From the NCBI RefSeq assembly GCF_000334895.1, contig NZ_BAFM01000002.1, positions 1-64,000 on the forward strand: DNA of 64,000 nt, written 5' to 3'. The notes beneath the pieces were generated by a model. It saw only the letters and a list, made by a program, of their open reading frames with translations, did not search any database and was not told the origin of the DNA. Position 1 is the first letter of the stretch. Each line of letters starts with the position of its first letter. The DNA comes from Halococcus agarilyticus (GTDB lineage: Archaea; Halobacteriota; Halobacteria; Halobacteriales; Halococcaceae). Shown one piece after another: positions 18,016 through 26,646 of the stretch. The position numbers and the translations under genes were made by a program.

Positions 18016-19158
18016 CTAGATCTGATTGAGCTTCCGGAGGAGCTGACCCTGACGTTCGGCGTCGCTCCTGATGCCCTTCTGTTCGAGCACGTTGCGTTCG
18101 AGTTTGTCGAGCGCGACCCGGAAGGCGCTGTCAGCGCCGTAGCCCTCGCCGGTACCGGCGACCTGGCCCTGATCCGTTCGGAGGCGGATCTGGGTCTGGA
18201 TCAGCGGCGTGCCGCGGAGTTTTTCTTTGTGTTTGTGAAAGCGGACGTGGGCGTGCTGGACCTGCATCTCCTGGTACTTGTCCGCGACCTGGGTGATCGA
18301 CTCGCGGATCGACTCCCGGGTGATGGTGTCCAGCAGGTCGATGTTGGTGATCTGGACGTCCATGTGGTCCTCCTCGGTGTAGCTGAGCGCACGGAGGACG
18401 TCGGTCTTGGTGAGCACGCCCACGACCGTCCGATCGTCGTCAGTCGGGGTGACGACGACGCCGTTGTAATCGTTGTCGAGCATCCGGGTGACCGCCTCGC
18501 GGACGGACGACTCGACCTCGATGGTCGCCACGGGGGCATTCATCATGTCGTAGATCGGGATGTCGAGCATCCGTTCGGAGTCGCCCGACCGGTCGCCCTC
18601 GGTGGGCTGGTCCATGCTGCGCACCACGAAGTCGACGAGGTCGTGGGTCGTGACCATTCCGGTGAGGTAGCCCGCCTCGTTCTCGACGGGAAGCCGTGAG
18701 ATGCCGTGCTCGCGGAGGAGGTTGATCGCCCGGCCGACCTGCGTGTCCTCGGTGACGGTGATGACGTCGTCGGTGTGGATCTGCTCGACCACGAGCGCGT
18801 CGAGGTGTTCGAGCACCGCCTCCAAGATTGCGTCGGCGGTGACGATCCCCCAGAGTTCGTCGTTTTCGAACACCGGTGCGACCTTGGTGTTGCCCTCGAC
18901 GAGCATCCGCGCGACGTCCCGAACGTCCGCCGTACGATCGATGGTCGGGGCCGTATCGGCGAGCGCGCTCACTTTCGTCGAGTCCTCGACGTGAGACTGC
19001 ATCAGCGCGCGCTGGGTGATCACGCCGGCGTACTCGCCGTCGTTGACGACGATGATCCCGCGCGGGTTCTGCTCTTCGAAGATCGCGCGCACTTTCCCGA
19101 GACGCTCGTCGCTCGTGACCTCGGCGTGGTCCGGGGTCGCGATGTCGGCAATATCCAT
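18016..19158 (-). CDS. Four-CBS protein fused to an HPF/RaiA-like domain
   Basis: A 380-residue soluble protein with four CBS motifs in two Bateman modules (about residues 8-55, 70-120, 125-180, 200-265), followed by a domain of about 100 residues that resembles ribosome hibernation factor HPF/YfiA (DVQITNIDLL, VRFHKHKEKLRG, GYGADSAFRVALDKLERN). CBS pairs usually sense adenylates, so the fusion suggests nucleotide-controlled binding to ribosomes or RNA; this is an inference. ATG 19158 is used; GTG 19167 is an alternative. It converges with radB. Confidence 0.88.
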   Translation of the reverse strand: MDIADIATPDHAEVTSDERLGKVRAIFEEQNPRGIIVVNDGEYAGVITQRALMQSHVEDSTKVSALADTAPTIDRTADVRDVARMLVEGNTKVAPVFENDELWGIVTADAILEAVLEHLDALVVEQIHTDDVITVTEDTQVGRAINLLREHGISRLPVENEAGYLTGMVTTHDLVDFVVRSMDQPTEGDRSGDSERMLDIPIYDMMNAPVATIEVESSVREAVTRMLDNDYNGVVVTPTDDDRTVVGVLTKTDVLRALSYTEEDHMDVQITNIDLLDTITRESIRESITQVADKYQEMQVQHAHVRFHKHKEKLRGTPLIQTQIRLRTDQGQVAGTGEGYGADSAFRVALDKLERNVLEQKGIRSDAERQGQLLRKLNQI

Positions 19159-19252
19159 CGTACTCACCCGACATCCTTCGCTGCCGGGGGTAATCAACAC
19201 TTTGCCGGAACGCCCCACCACGCATTTGCTTCTCGACGACCTACGAAACCGA

Positions 19253-19573
19253 ATGCTACCGGATCTGCTGCCGGACATCGGCGTGTTCGGTCCCTATACG
19301 TATCTCGTGACCGAGGTCGTCTTCGGCACGCTCGCGCTCGCGCTGCTTTTCGTGACCGACGCACTCGGCCGCGCCGCACGGACCATCGTCGCGCTCTACC
19401 CCCTTGCATACTTCTGGGACTGGTACACGCTCGAAGTCGGGGTGTTCGAGATCCCGCTACGCACCGGCGTCGAGTTGCTGGGGATTCCGATCGAGGAGCA
19501 CATCTTCATGATCGTCGTCCCGGCGCTGGTCGTCGGCATCCACGAACTCGTCAACGGGCCGCCAACCGACTGA
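19253..19573 (+). CDS. Single lycopene-cyclase (CrtYc/d-type) domain membrane protein
   Basis: A 106-residue membrane protein with three hydrophobic segments and the PIEEHIFMIVVP motif of heterodimeric-type lycopene cyclases, which convert lycopene to beta-carotene on the way to retinal. Archaeal CrtY is normally two such domains in tandem (about 230-250 residues); here only one domain is present and no second half lies nearby. It may homodimerise, pair with a distant partner, or be a non-catalytic relative. It diverges from the CBS-HPF gene and precedes priS by 78 bases. Confidence 0.82.
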   Translation: MLPDLLPDIGVFGPYTYLVTEVVFGTLALALLFVTDALGRAARTIVALYPLAYFWDWYTLEVGVFEIPLRTGVELLGIPIEEHIFMIVVPALVVGIHELVNGPPTD

Positions 19574-19651
19574 ACCGTGGATCGCGGGTCGTGCCGGCCG
19601 TCGGGACCGAGGCGGCAACGTTTTGCCGACGTTTCCCGAACGGGAGGCCGG

Positions 19652-20830
19652 ATGGAAGAGCGCACGCGTGCGTACCTCCGAGGGCGGTTTCGGGACCATT
19701 ACCGCCGGACGGAGCCGACGCCCCCGCCCGACGCCGACGCGCGCGAGTGGGGATACATCCCGTGGACTTCGAGCCCGGGTACCACGATGGTCCGGCACAA
19801 GTCGACCCTTGACCTCGGTGATCTCAGCGATTTTCTCGCGCGCGAGCGTCCACGTCACGTCTATTTCTCCGCAGGCCGGTACGACGATCCCGACGCGGGG
19901 AGCATGGAAGAAAAGGGTTGGCAGGGTTCGGATCTCGTCTTCGATCTCGACGCCGACCATCTTCCGTCGGTCGAACTCGGCGAGGACAGCTACGCCACGA
20001 TGCTTGACAAATGCAAGGACGCCCTGCTCCGATTGCTCGACTTCCTCGAAGACGATTTCGACTTTCGGGACCTCGACATCGTCTTCTCCGGTGGTCGGGG
20101 ATACCACGTCCACGTTCGCGACGACGGGATTCAGGATCTGGAGCGCGACGCCCGACGCGAGATCGTGGACTACGTCCGCGGGACCGGGCTCGATCTCGAC
20201 GGTCTCATCGCCACGGAAGCGGTCGGCGGGACCGCCGGACGGACGAGTCCGGCCCAAAAGCGCACGCTCCGGACTGAAGGTGGGTGGAGCGCGCGCGCCC
20301 ATCGCCACCTCCTCGGGTTCGTCGACGACGTGCTGGAACTGGACGACGAGGCGGCGATCGCCCGACTCCGCGAGTTCGACGGGATCGGCGAGGGAAAGGC
20401 AGAAGCCGCGCTGCGTGCCGCACGCACCAACTACGAGTCGATCGAAGCAGGAAACATCGACGTCCATCCGGCCTTCTACGGCCTCGCAGAACGGCTGCTC
20501 CCCGAAGTGGTGGCGGCCGACAACGCCCCGATCGACGAGCCCGTGACGACCGACACGAACCGGTTGATCCGACTCCCCGGCAGCCTCCATGGGGGAAGTG
20601 GCCTCCGCGTCGTACCGATCGCCCGCGATCACGTCGAAGCGTTTGATCCACTCGGCGAGACGATCCCCGAGACGTTTCGCGGGCAGGAGATCACGATCGA
20701 GCTCGACGAGGAAACGACTGTGGAACTCGACGGCGATAGCTTTACACTCCCGGCGGGCACACGTGAGGTCCGTGAATACCTCGGCGTGTTCCTGATGACA
20801 CGCGGCCACGCCGAGAAGGGCGAAGAATGA
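19652..20830 (+). CDS. priS: DNA primase small (catalytic) subunit PriS
   Basis: The 392-residue catalytic subunit of the archaeal-eukaryotic primase, which makes primers for chromosomal replication. The acidic metal-binding motif DLVFDLDADH (Asp98, Asp100) and the nucleotide-binding SGGRGYHVHV are intact; RLIRLPGSLHGGSGL is the C-terminal family signature. ATG 19652 gives the family N terminus (MEERTRAYLRGRF). It overlaps the GINS gene by ATGA, the usual euryarchaeal PriS-GINS pairing at the replication fork. Confidence 0.96.
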   Translation: MEERTRAYLRGRFRDHYRRTEPTPPPDADAREWGYIPWTSSPGTTMVRHKSTLDLGDLSDFLARERPRHVYFSAGRYDDPDAGSMEEKGWQGSDLVFDLDADHLPSVELGEDSYATMLDKCKDALLRLLDFLEDDFDFRDLDIVFSGGRGYHVHVRDDGIQDLERDARREIVDYVRGTGLDLDGLIATEAVGGTAGRTSPAQKRTLRTEGGWSARAHRHLLGFVDDVLELDDEAAIARLREFDGIGEGKAEAALRAARTNYESIEAGNIDVHPAFYGLAERLLPEVVAADNAPIDEPVTTDTNRLIRLPGSLHGGSGLRVVPIARDHVEAFDPLGETIPETFRGQEITIELDEETTVELDGDSFTLPAGTREVREYLGVFLMTRGHAEKGEE

Positions 20831-21768
20831 ACCTCGGAGATCTCCAGTCCGCGCGGAGCAAGGAGCGTCAGAAGGACAGCCTCCAGCATCTCCGCGAGGA
20901 GTTCTACGCCGAGGTGGGCGCGTTCGTCGAGGAACTCCGCACCGAGCGCGAGCGCGCGGCCGCCGCGGCCGACGACCCCTTCTCCGCGCCCGAGGTCCGC
21001 CGGCTGACCGACGACATCGAGACCGCCGAGAATACCGTCGAGGCGATCTACGAGCGTCGAGTGGGGAAGCTCGTCAAGCTCGCCAGCCTCGACGCCGCCG
21101 GGATGCCAGCCGACGAGGACGGACTCACGAGCGAGGAACGCGACCTCTTCGAGACGCTCGTCGACGCGATCGAGTCGAACCGCGCGCACGTCCTCGACGA
21201 CGTGCTCGCCGGTGACGAGGCTGCTTCCGACGATGAAGCCGAGACCGACTCGCCGACCCCACCGGACGGGGCGACGGGCCCGGCTCCGACCGACGGGGTT
21301 GGTGCTGCCGGAGCCGGTAGCGACGACTCGAACCCCGCCGAAACCGGCGCTGCTGTCGAGCCTGCCGGCACCGCCGAACCGGATGCCGGCGTCGAGGCTG
21401 ACGACGGAACAACTGGACGAACAGCACCGGGCGAGGCCGAGGGTGGCGTCACCGCGGCCGACGCGATGGGCGGCGGCACGGCCGACACGGCCGTGGACGA
21501 ATCGACGAACGATCAATCACCGACCGACGAGCCGCCGACCGAACCCGGTCGCGCGCCGGCCGGGGCCAACGATACGGGCAGCGAAACCGCCCAGCGGACG
21601 ACCGACGACGACACCGACCGAACCACCGTCCGGATCACGCGCGACGTCGGCGAGATCATGGGCGTCGACGAGCGCACCTACCACCTCGCGAGCGAGGACG
21701 TCGTCACGCTTCCCGAAGTGAACGCGACCCCGCTGCTGGAGCGCGACGCGGCCGAACAGCTCGAATAG
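20827..21768 (+). CDS. GINS subunit (Gins51 type) with long acidic linker
   Basis: A 313-residue GINS protein that links MCM helicase to primase and polymerase. The helical A domain (about 1-115: LQSARSKERQKDSL, RREFYAEV-like region) and the small C-terminal B domain (about 265-313: VRITRDVGEIMGVDERTYHL, EVNATPLL) are separated by about 140 residues of Thr/Asp/Gly/Pro/Ala-rich sequence without predicted structure. Archaeal Gins51 is usually 150-200 residues, so the linker is unusually long. It is coupled to priS by ATGA overlap and followed by a small membrane protein gene. Confidence 0.93.
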   Translation: MNLGDLQSARSKERQKDSLQHLREEFYAEVGAFVEELRTERERAAAAADDPFSAPEVRRLTDDIETAENTVEAIYERRVGKLVKLASLDAAGMPADEDGLTSEERDLFETLVDAIESNRAHVLDDVLAGDEAASDDEAETDSPTPPDGATGPAPTDGVGAAGAGSDDSNPAETGAAVEPAGTAEPDAGVEADDGTTGRTAPGEAEGGVTAADAMGGGTADTAVDESTNDQSPTDEPPTEPGRAPAGANDTGSETAQRTTDDDTDRTTVRITRDVGEIMGVDERTYHLASEDVVTLPEVNATPLLERDAAEQLE

Positions 21769-21780
21769 CGCAGCAGTAGT

Positions 21781-21999
21781 GTGATTCCGATGGACGGGGA
21801 ATCGAGGACGGTCCGCATTCTCGGTCCCAACCGGCGAAACCTCGCCGCGCTCGCGGCCGTCGGAACGGTGCTCGTGGGGGCGTACACGCTCGTCTCGGAC
21901 CCAGTCGTCCGGTACGGCGCGTGGCTCGTCGTCTTCACGATCTGGATGCTGTGGTTCGTGCTCGCCGCGGTCCAGTGGCTCTCGATGGCGGATTTCTGA
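21781..21999 (+). CDS. Small membrane protein downstream of GINS
   Basis: A 72-residue protein with two hydrophobic segments (about 24-42 and 46-66) and a charged N terminus, conserved in style with small proteins found after GINS in haloarchaea. Function unknown. It begins at GTG 21781 or ATG 21790, 12 bases after the GINS stop, and is probably the last gene of the priS operon. It converges with the geranylgeranyl reductase gene. Confidence 0.72.
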   Translation: MIPMDGESRTVRILGPNRRNLAALAAVGTVLVGAYTLVSDPVVRYGAWLVVFTIWMLWFVLAAVQWLSMADF

Positions 22000-22051
22000 C
22001 TACGGAGGCCATCGCCCGAACCGTGCCGTCAGTCGGCTCGAAGCGGATCGC

Positions 22052-23419
22052 TCAGTACTTCGCGTCCGCGCCGGTGGTGGCGTAGACGACATCCATCAGG
22101 CCGTCGCGCTGGGCCTGCCACGTGTCGAACTCCTTGGGATGATCGGGGTAGTCCTCGTAGTGATCGAGCAGGCGGTCGGCCTGGCCCTTCGTCTCGTAGA
22201 GGTCGTAGAGCGTGCCCCAGTGGTCAAAGCTCTTGATCGCGGTCCGGAGTTTGAGGCCAAGGCCGACGTTCGCGCTGCCCGAGTAGAGCGCGTCGGAGAG
22301 CTTCTCGGCAGGGAGCGTCGCGAGGAGCCCCATCAGGTCGTCAAGCCCGGTCGCGCCCACGAGGATGTTGTAGACGTCGAGCGCGGCGTAGCGCCCGCCG
22401 AAGTGGTCCATCACGCGCTGATTGTACTCCCAGAGGCCGGCCTCGCTCGTGTCGCCGGTCTCGATCGCCTCGATCGCTGCCTCGCCCGCGTACTTCCCGG
22501 CGTAGGCCGCGCCCGCGATCCCGCCGCCAGTGGTGGGGTTGACGTGGCCCGCGGCGTCGCCGATCGCCATGAATCCCGGCGCAACGCCCGAATCGTACGG
22601 CCGACGGGTCGGGAGGGCGGCTCCGAGTTTGTCGACCACGGTTGCGTTCTCGAACTCCGGGCGATTCCGGAGGTCGCGCTTCAGCGACTCGACGAGCTGC
22701 ATCGGCTCCTCGCCCATCTGGAACCCGAGGCCGACGTTGATCTGCGTACTCGTCCGCGGGAAGTACCAGAGGTAGCCCGCGGCGCGCTCGGTGGGTTTGA
22801 GGACGAGCGCGTCGTCCCACTCCACGGGTTCGTCGACTTCGAGAACCTCGCGGTAGGCAGAGGAGAACTGTGAGTAGCTGACGTTGGTGTCGAAGGTCGC
22901 GTCGCCGAGATCGGCCTTGTCCTGGAGGATCGAGAGCGCGCCGGCGGCGTCGATCACCACGTCGCCGCGGTACTCGATTGGATCACCCTGACGGGTGGCG
23001 CGCAGGCCCGTCACCCGGCCGTCGTCCTGAATCACGTCCTGCACCACCGTGTCGTAGTGGACGTCCGCACCCGCTCGCTCGGCCCCGTCGATGATGAGTT
23101 TCCCGTACTCCAGGCGGTCGATGACGGCGAGTTCCCCTGGTACGGGGATGTCGAGCACGGCGTTCTCCTGGGGGATCTCGAACCGACCGTGATCGACGTC
23201 GGTGTTCGTGAAGGCGGGTTCGATGGCGGATTTCGGGATCGCCTCGGGGAAGGCGTCGGCTCCCTTGAGCGCGTCGCCGCAGGCGATGTGGCCCGCTTCG
23301 TCCGCAGATTTGCGCTCAACGATCGTGACGTCGTAGCCCGCCCGCGCGATCGTCGCCGCGGCGTAACAGCCGCCGGTGCCAGCGCCGACGATGGCGACGT
23401 CCGGCTCGTAGGTCGTCAT
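22052..23419 (-). CDS. Geranylgeranyl reductase family FAD enzyme
   Basis: A 455-residue FAD-dependent reductase that would hydrogenate geranylgeranyl chains of archaeal ether lipids (digeranylgeranylglycerophospholipid reductase type). The N-terminal Rossmann motif VAIVGAGTGGCYAA binds FAD, CGDALKG and AIGDAAGHVNPTTGGGI are family signatures, and the C terminus holds a helical domain. The divergent 2Fe-2S ferredoxin 142 bases away is a plausible electron donor. The ATG at 23419 gives the typical N terminus; longer upstream frames overlap the promoter region. Confidence 0.92.
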   Translation of the reverse strand: MTTYEPDVAIVGAGTGGCYAAATIARAGYDVTIVERKSADEAGHIACGDALKGADAFPEAIPKSAIEPAFTNTDVDHGRFEIPQENAVLDIPVPGELAVIDRLEYGKLIIDGAERAGADVHYDTVVQDVIQDDGRVTGLRATRQGDPIEYRGDVVIDAAGALSILQDKADLGDATFDTNVSYSQFSSAYREVLEVDEPVEWDDALVLKPTERAAGYLWYFPRTSTQINVGLGFQMGEEPMQLVESLKRDLRNRPEFENATVVDKLGAALPTRRPYDSGVAPGFMAIGDAAGHVNPTTGGGIAGAAYAGKYAGEAAIEAIETGDTSEAGLWEYNQRVMDHFGGRYAALDVYNILVGATGLDDLMGLLATLPAEKLSDALYSGSANVGLGLKLRTAIKSFDHWGTLYDLYETKGQADRLLDHYEDYPDHPKEFDTWQAQRDGLMDVVYATTGADAKY

Positions 23420-23561
23420 TGGTGGGTGATTGCGGGGCTGGTGGAAAACTCTTCTCCAACGCTTCGACGGTCCACTCGGCCCAGTATCCGCTCTCGGTCG
23501 TGGACCGGAACGGTCAAAGAGAGAGGTAAAGGGTTTTGGTGGGGCCCGACGCACACCGGGT

Positions 23562-23891
23562 ATGACCGATCATACTGTGGAGTTCGTGGGCACCGGCGAG
23601 TCGATCACCGTCTCCGAAAAGGAGACCATCCTGAGCCGGTGCATCGAGGAGGGGATCGCCCAGGAGTACTCCTGCCGAGTCGGGATGTGTCTCGCGTGCT
23701 CCGCCGAAATCGTCGAGGGAGAGGTGACCCAGCCGGCGGCGCGCGGGCTTTCGGAGACGGAGGCCGAACGCTACGCGCTGACCTGCATGGCTCGGCCGCT
23801 CTCGGACCTCAAACTCGACCGGGGGAAGTACCCGCCGAGCATCGAGGGCGACGCCAGCGCCAGCGGCGATCCCGCGCCAGCCGACGACTGA
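23562..23891 (+). CDS. 2Fe-2S ferredoxin
   Basis: A 109-residue plant-type [2Fe-2S] ferredoxin with Cys ligands in EYSCRVGMCLACSAEI and a fourth in LTCMARP. A Pro/Ser/Ala-rich tail follows residue 90. It is divergent from geranylgeranyl reductase, whose FAD needs a low-potential donor, so a functional pair is likely but inferred. It lacks the acidic N-terminal insertion of the canonical halobacterial ferredoxin found at 39824-40213. ATG 23562 is chosen because longer in-frame starts cover the promoter. Confidence 0.92.
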   Translation: MTDHTVEFVGTGESITVSEKETILSRCIEEGIAQEYSCRVGMCLACSAEIVEGEVTQPAARGLSETEAERYALTCMARPLSDLKLDRGKYPPSIEGDASASGDPAPADD

Positions 23892-23941
23892 AAAAGCGTC
23901 CGCGGGTAGGTGCGACCCGCACACCATGCCGCCAGTACGGA

Positions 23942-24994
23942 TCAGGCCGTTACCGGCTCGGCCCGGTCCTCGTAGGTCCGGTAGATCCGTTCCCCCCAAT
24001 CGACGGCCTCGCTCGACGAGTTCGATATCATCCCTTTCATCTCGTTGTCGCCGTTGTAGATCAGGAGACAGACGCGGGTTTCGTTCGGCGTCTCCACGAC
24101 GAACAACCCGTAGGGAGTCTCGCCGACCACGTGCGTCTCGTAGTTCGGCAATCCAAACATCCGTTGGAACCGATCCGGATGCAACGACCGCACGTGTTCG
24201 AGTAGTGGAGCCGGGAAGACGAAGGTCATCTCCACCCCATCGTTGGCCAACGAGTAGACGGTCTCCATGGCCTGTGGATGGCTGTGCGCGTGGGTCACGC
24301 AGGTCAGCCGGTCGGCCTCGCGTATCAGCTCCGCCAACTGCGTCCCCGGAATGTGGGGAGCGACCGATTTCTGGGTGACGATCTCCGCACCGGCCAGCAG
24401 CGCGGCATCGAGTTCGACGTCCGGGTCGAGCACCGACAGCAAGCCCGACGCGGCGAGGATTCCATCGAGACGCTCGACGAACGCCTCGTACTCCCGGACG
24501 AGCGCGTGGCCGATCTCGGTCGGGACGAACCCCTCGGAGACGTACTCGACCACGCCCAGGACCTCCAGCTCCCGCATCGTGCGGTCGACCGTCGACCGCG
24601 ACCGGCCGAGCTCGTCGACGAGGTCGCGCTTGTCGAGCGGCGGATCCAGCAGACCGAGCAGTTCGCGCCGCCGTGTGGCGGTGGCGATCAGATCATCGAT
24701 CACGGACTCCGCGGCGTCACCGACGCCACAGCGGTCCGCGAGACGGGTGCCGAACCGTTCGAACTCCGCGACCGCCAGGCGACCACACAGCGTGAGGGTC
24801 ACGCCGTCGTCACGACACTCGGCCAGGCCCACGGATTCGATCTCACGGAGCGCCCGATCGACCGTCGAACGCGAGACGTCCAGCCCATCGACGAGCTCCC
24901 GTTTCGGCGTCGGCTGTGCCGACAGCCGTTCGACGACTGCACCGCGTCGCAGGAGCACCTCGATCGTATCGAGAAGCGGATCCTCGGTCGCCAT
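23942..24994 (-). CDS. Transcription regulator with two tandem winged-helix domains
   Basis: A 350-residue regulator with two similar N-terminal winged-HTH domains (about 1-75 and 88-160), each with the recognition helix pattern SRSTVDR-x-xRE (SRSTVDRALRE and SRSTVDRTMRE), evidence of duplication. The C-terminal 180 residues look like the FilR1/DUF1724-type domain found in methanogen and haloarchaeal regulators, with an IREADRLTCVTHAHSHP segment that may bind a ligand. A TATA-like box (TTATTTGTA on the minus strand near 25038) lies upstream. Target genes are unknown. Confidence 0.86.
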   Translation of the reverse strand: MATEDPLLDTIEVLLRRGAVVERLSAQPTPKRELVDGLDVSRSTVDRALREIESVGLAECRDDGVTLTLCGRLAVAEFERFGTRLADRCGVGDAAESVIDDLIATATRRRELLGLLDPPLDKRDLVDELGRSRSTVDRTMRELEVLGVVEYVSEGFVPTEIGHALVREYEAFVERLDGILAASGLLSVLDPDVELDAALLAGAEIVTQKSVAPHIPGTQLAELIREADRLTCVTHAHSHPQAMETVYSLANDGVEMTFVFPAPLLEHVRSLHPDRFQRMFGLPNYETHVVGETPYGLFVVETPNETRVCLLIYNGDNEMKGMISNSSSEAVDWGERIYRTYEDRAEPVTA

Positions 24995-25345
24995 TCGCTT
25001 TTCCCCGTTTGCAGCAGGTTCTGACCGACGGTACAAATAACTCCGGACTAGCGGTTTAGTGTGTGGTAGCACCCGCTCGTGATCGAAACGCGTGTACTGT
25101 CGCTCGCCGATCCGTCCGACGGACGAAGTGACGTGTTCCGGGACAGTTGGTATCGTGTGCCGGAACGAGCCGCGGGCCGACGCCCATCGATCGAGATCCG
25201 GACTCACCCCCCACTTCCTGCCGGAGTCGCTTGTTTGCAGTCACCCGATTTTCGTATTTAGTATCAACGCATTTATTGGATCGTTCACCACGCGGTACGT
25301 CGTGCAGTCGGTGAGGCAAAGACGGTACGCACGAGTGTCGCTACC
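24995..25345. promoter_or_regulatory. Divergent intergenic region between two regulator genes
   Basis: 351 bases without a convincing gene. The left part should hold the promoter of the double-wHTH regulator (minus-strand box near 25033-25043). The right part is AT-richer, with TATTTAGTATC and GCATTTATTGG (about 25253-25280), candidate promoter boxes for the DUF7344 gene about 70 bases before its ATG. Short open frames here are not supported by codon use. Confidence 0.5.
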
Positions 25346-25963
25346 ATGTCCTTGGAACGAGGGCCGGCAAACGGGACCGAAACCGGTCCAGCGGTACCGT
25401 CGAACGGGGGTGAGAAGCCGTCGGCGCTGTCGCGCGATGAGGTGTTCGACATCCTGAGCAACCAGCGCCGGCGGCACGCGCTGCACTTCCTCAAGCAGCG
25501 AAACGGCGACGGGACCGAGCTCCGCGAACTATCCACCCAGGTCGCGGCGTGGGAGAACGGCAAGTCGGCCGAGAGGGTGACGAGCGACGAGCGGCGGCGG
25601 GTCTACACGTCGCTCCAGCAGTTTCACCTGCCGAAGCTCGATCGCAACGGGATCGTGGAGTACGACGATCGCCGGGGGAGCGTCGAACTCGCGGGCGAAG
25701 CGACCGACCTCGACGTGTATCTCGACGTCGTGGAGGAGAGCGACGTGCCGTGGAGCCAGTACTACCTCGGGCTGTCGGGGCTGAGTCTCGCACTCTTCGG
25801 CGTCGTCTCGGTCGAGATCTATCCGCTCACGCTCGTACCGGCCCTTGCGTGGGGCGTCCTCGTCGCGCTGGTCTTCACGGTGTCCGCGCTCGCACACACC
25901 TACCACGATCGACGGATGCGTCTCGGTGCGGATGGACCGCCGGCCGACCTCCGGGAGCCGTGA
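25346..25963 (+). CDS. DUF7344 winged-helix protein with two membrane segments
   Basis: A 205-residue protein. Residues about 30-120 form a winged-helix domain of the haloarchaeal DUF7344 kind (SRDEVFDILSNQRRRHAL, YTSLQQFHLPKLDRNGIVEYDD). The C terminus has two hydrophobic segments (about 140-158 and 163-185), so it is probably a membrane-tethered DNA-binding regulator. It lies upstream of, and in line with, the TasA/SipW module, and could control it; that is inference from position only. Confidence 0.85.
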   Translation: MSLERGPANGTETGPAVPSNGGEKPSALSRDEVFDILSNQRRRHALHFLKQRNGDGTELRELSTQVAAWENGKSAERVTSDERRRVYTSLQQFHLPKLDRNGIVEYDDRRGSVELAGEATDLDVYLDVVEESDVPWSQYYLGLSGLSLALFGVVSVEIYPLTLVPALAWGVLVALVFTVSALAHTYHDRRMRLGADGPPADLREP

Positions 25964-26105
25964 ACGACTCGTCGTGTTCGTCGGACGCGTGCCCTTCGAG
26001 TCGCCCCCTGAACGCTCCGGAACCCCACCGAGCGGTCGTCGGCTTCGGCCGACGCACGCTTTGATGCGATCCCCGTACGATCCACGAACCCTCGTCGCTT
26101 CTTTC

Positions 26106-26252
26106 ATGACTCCGAGACGAACGATCACGGACGTGCTGCCAGGAACACGCCCCGATGCACCTCGCCGGAACGCACTCGTCGTGTTCGCGTACGCGCTCTC
26201 GATCCTCGTCGCGTCGGGACTACTCGGCTATCTCGTCGGCAGCGTCGTCTGA
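26106..26252 (+). CDS. Small single-pass membrane protein
   Basis: A 48-residue protein with a basic N-terminal half (RPDAPRRNAL) and one hydrophobic segment (about 24-46, ending GYLVGSVV). Unrecognised. It lies 142 bases after the DUF7344 gene in the same direction. The size, typical Arg/Asp-rich start and single TM fit the small membrane proteins often annotated in haloarchaea; support is from sequence composition only. Confidence 0.55.
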   Translation: MTPRRTITDVLPGTRPDAPRRNALVVFAYALSILVASGLLGYLVGSVV

Positions 26253-26431
26253 GGTCGCCGTGTTCGACTGCCGGCCTGGCGGGTGGGACCGAGAACGCGG
26301 CGTCGTCGACCGCTCGTCGAGACCGTCCTGATGGCGTTCGGGCGCGATCCCATCGTGACCAGGCGAGCGCCGACGCCGATCGGCGGGTGGCCGATCGACG
26401 GGACGACCCGATCATCACTCCCTCACGGGTG

Positions 26432-26512
26432 TTCAGGCCGTCTTTGAACCCCTTTCAGGCCGCGCTTGAATCGTCTCAGGCCGTCGTTGAGCGCTTTCAG
26501 GCGGTGTATGAG
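26432..26512. promoter_or_regulatory. Array of four phased dyads upstream of the TasA-like gene
   Basis: Within the 394-base gap 26253-26646 lie four imperfect direct repeats with unit starts at 26432, 26454, 26475 and 26496 (spacing 22, 21, 21). Each carries half-sites 13 bases apart, start to start: TTCA-N9-TGAA in units 1 and 2, CTCA-N9-TGAG in unit 3, TTCA-N9-TGAG in unit 4. The paired change in unit 3 keeps the symmetry. Two-turn phasing fits cooperative protein binding on one DNA face. The rest of the gap has no gene or clear TATA box. Confidence 0.65.
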
Positions 26513-26646
26513 CAAGTGGGTGGCTCTCATGGGGTGGTAGTAGCGCGTCCAGCCTGCACCGATGTCGGTGCTCGCGGGGCGTGCGGCGAACGGACGACCG
26601 CGGTCCCCACGACGGGACCGACAGCGGACAACGGAGAACCAGACCA

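Noticed and set aside
25079-25319. Short frames on both strands between the two regulator genes
   Set aside because: No start signals, poor codon use and no recognisable sequence; the region looks like divergent promoters.
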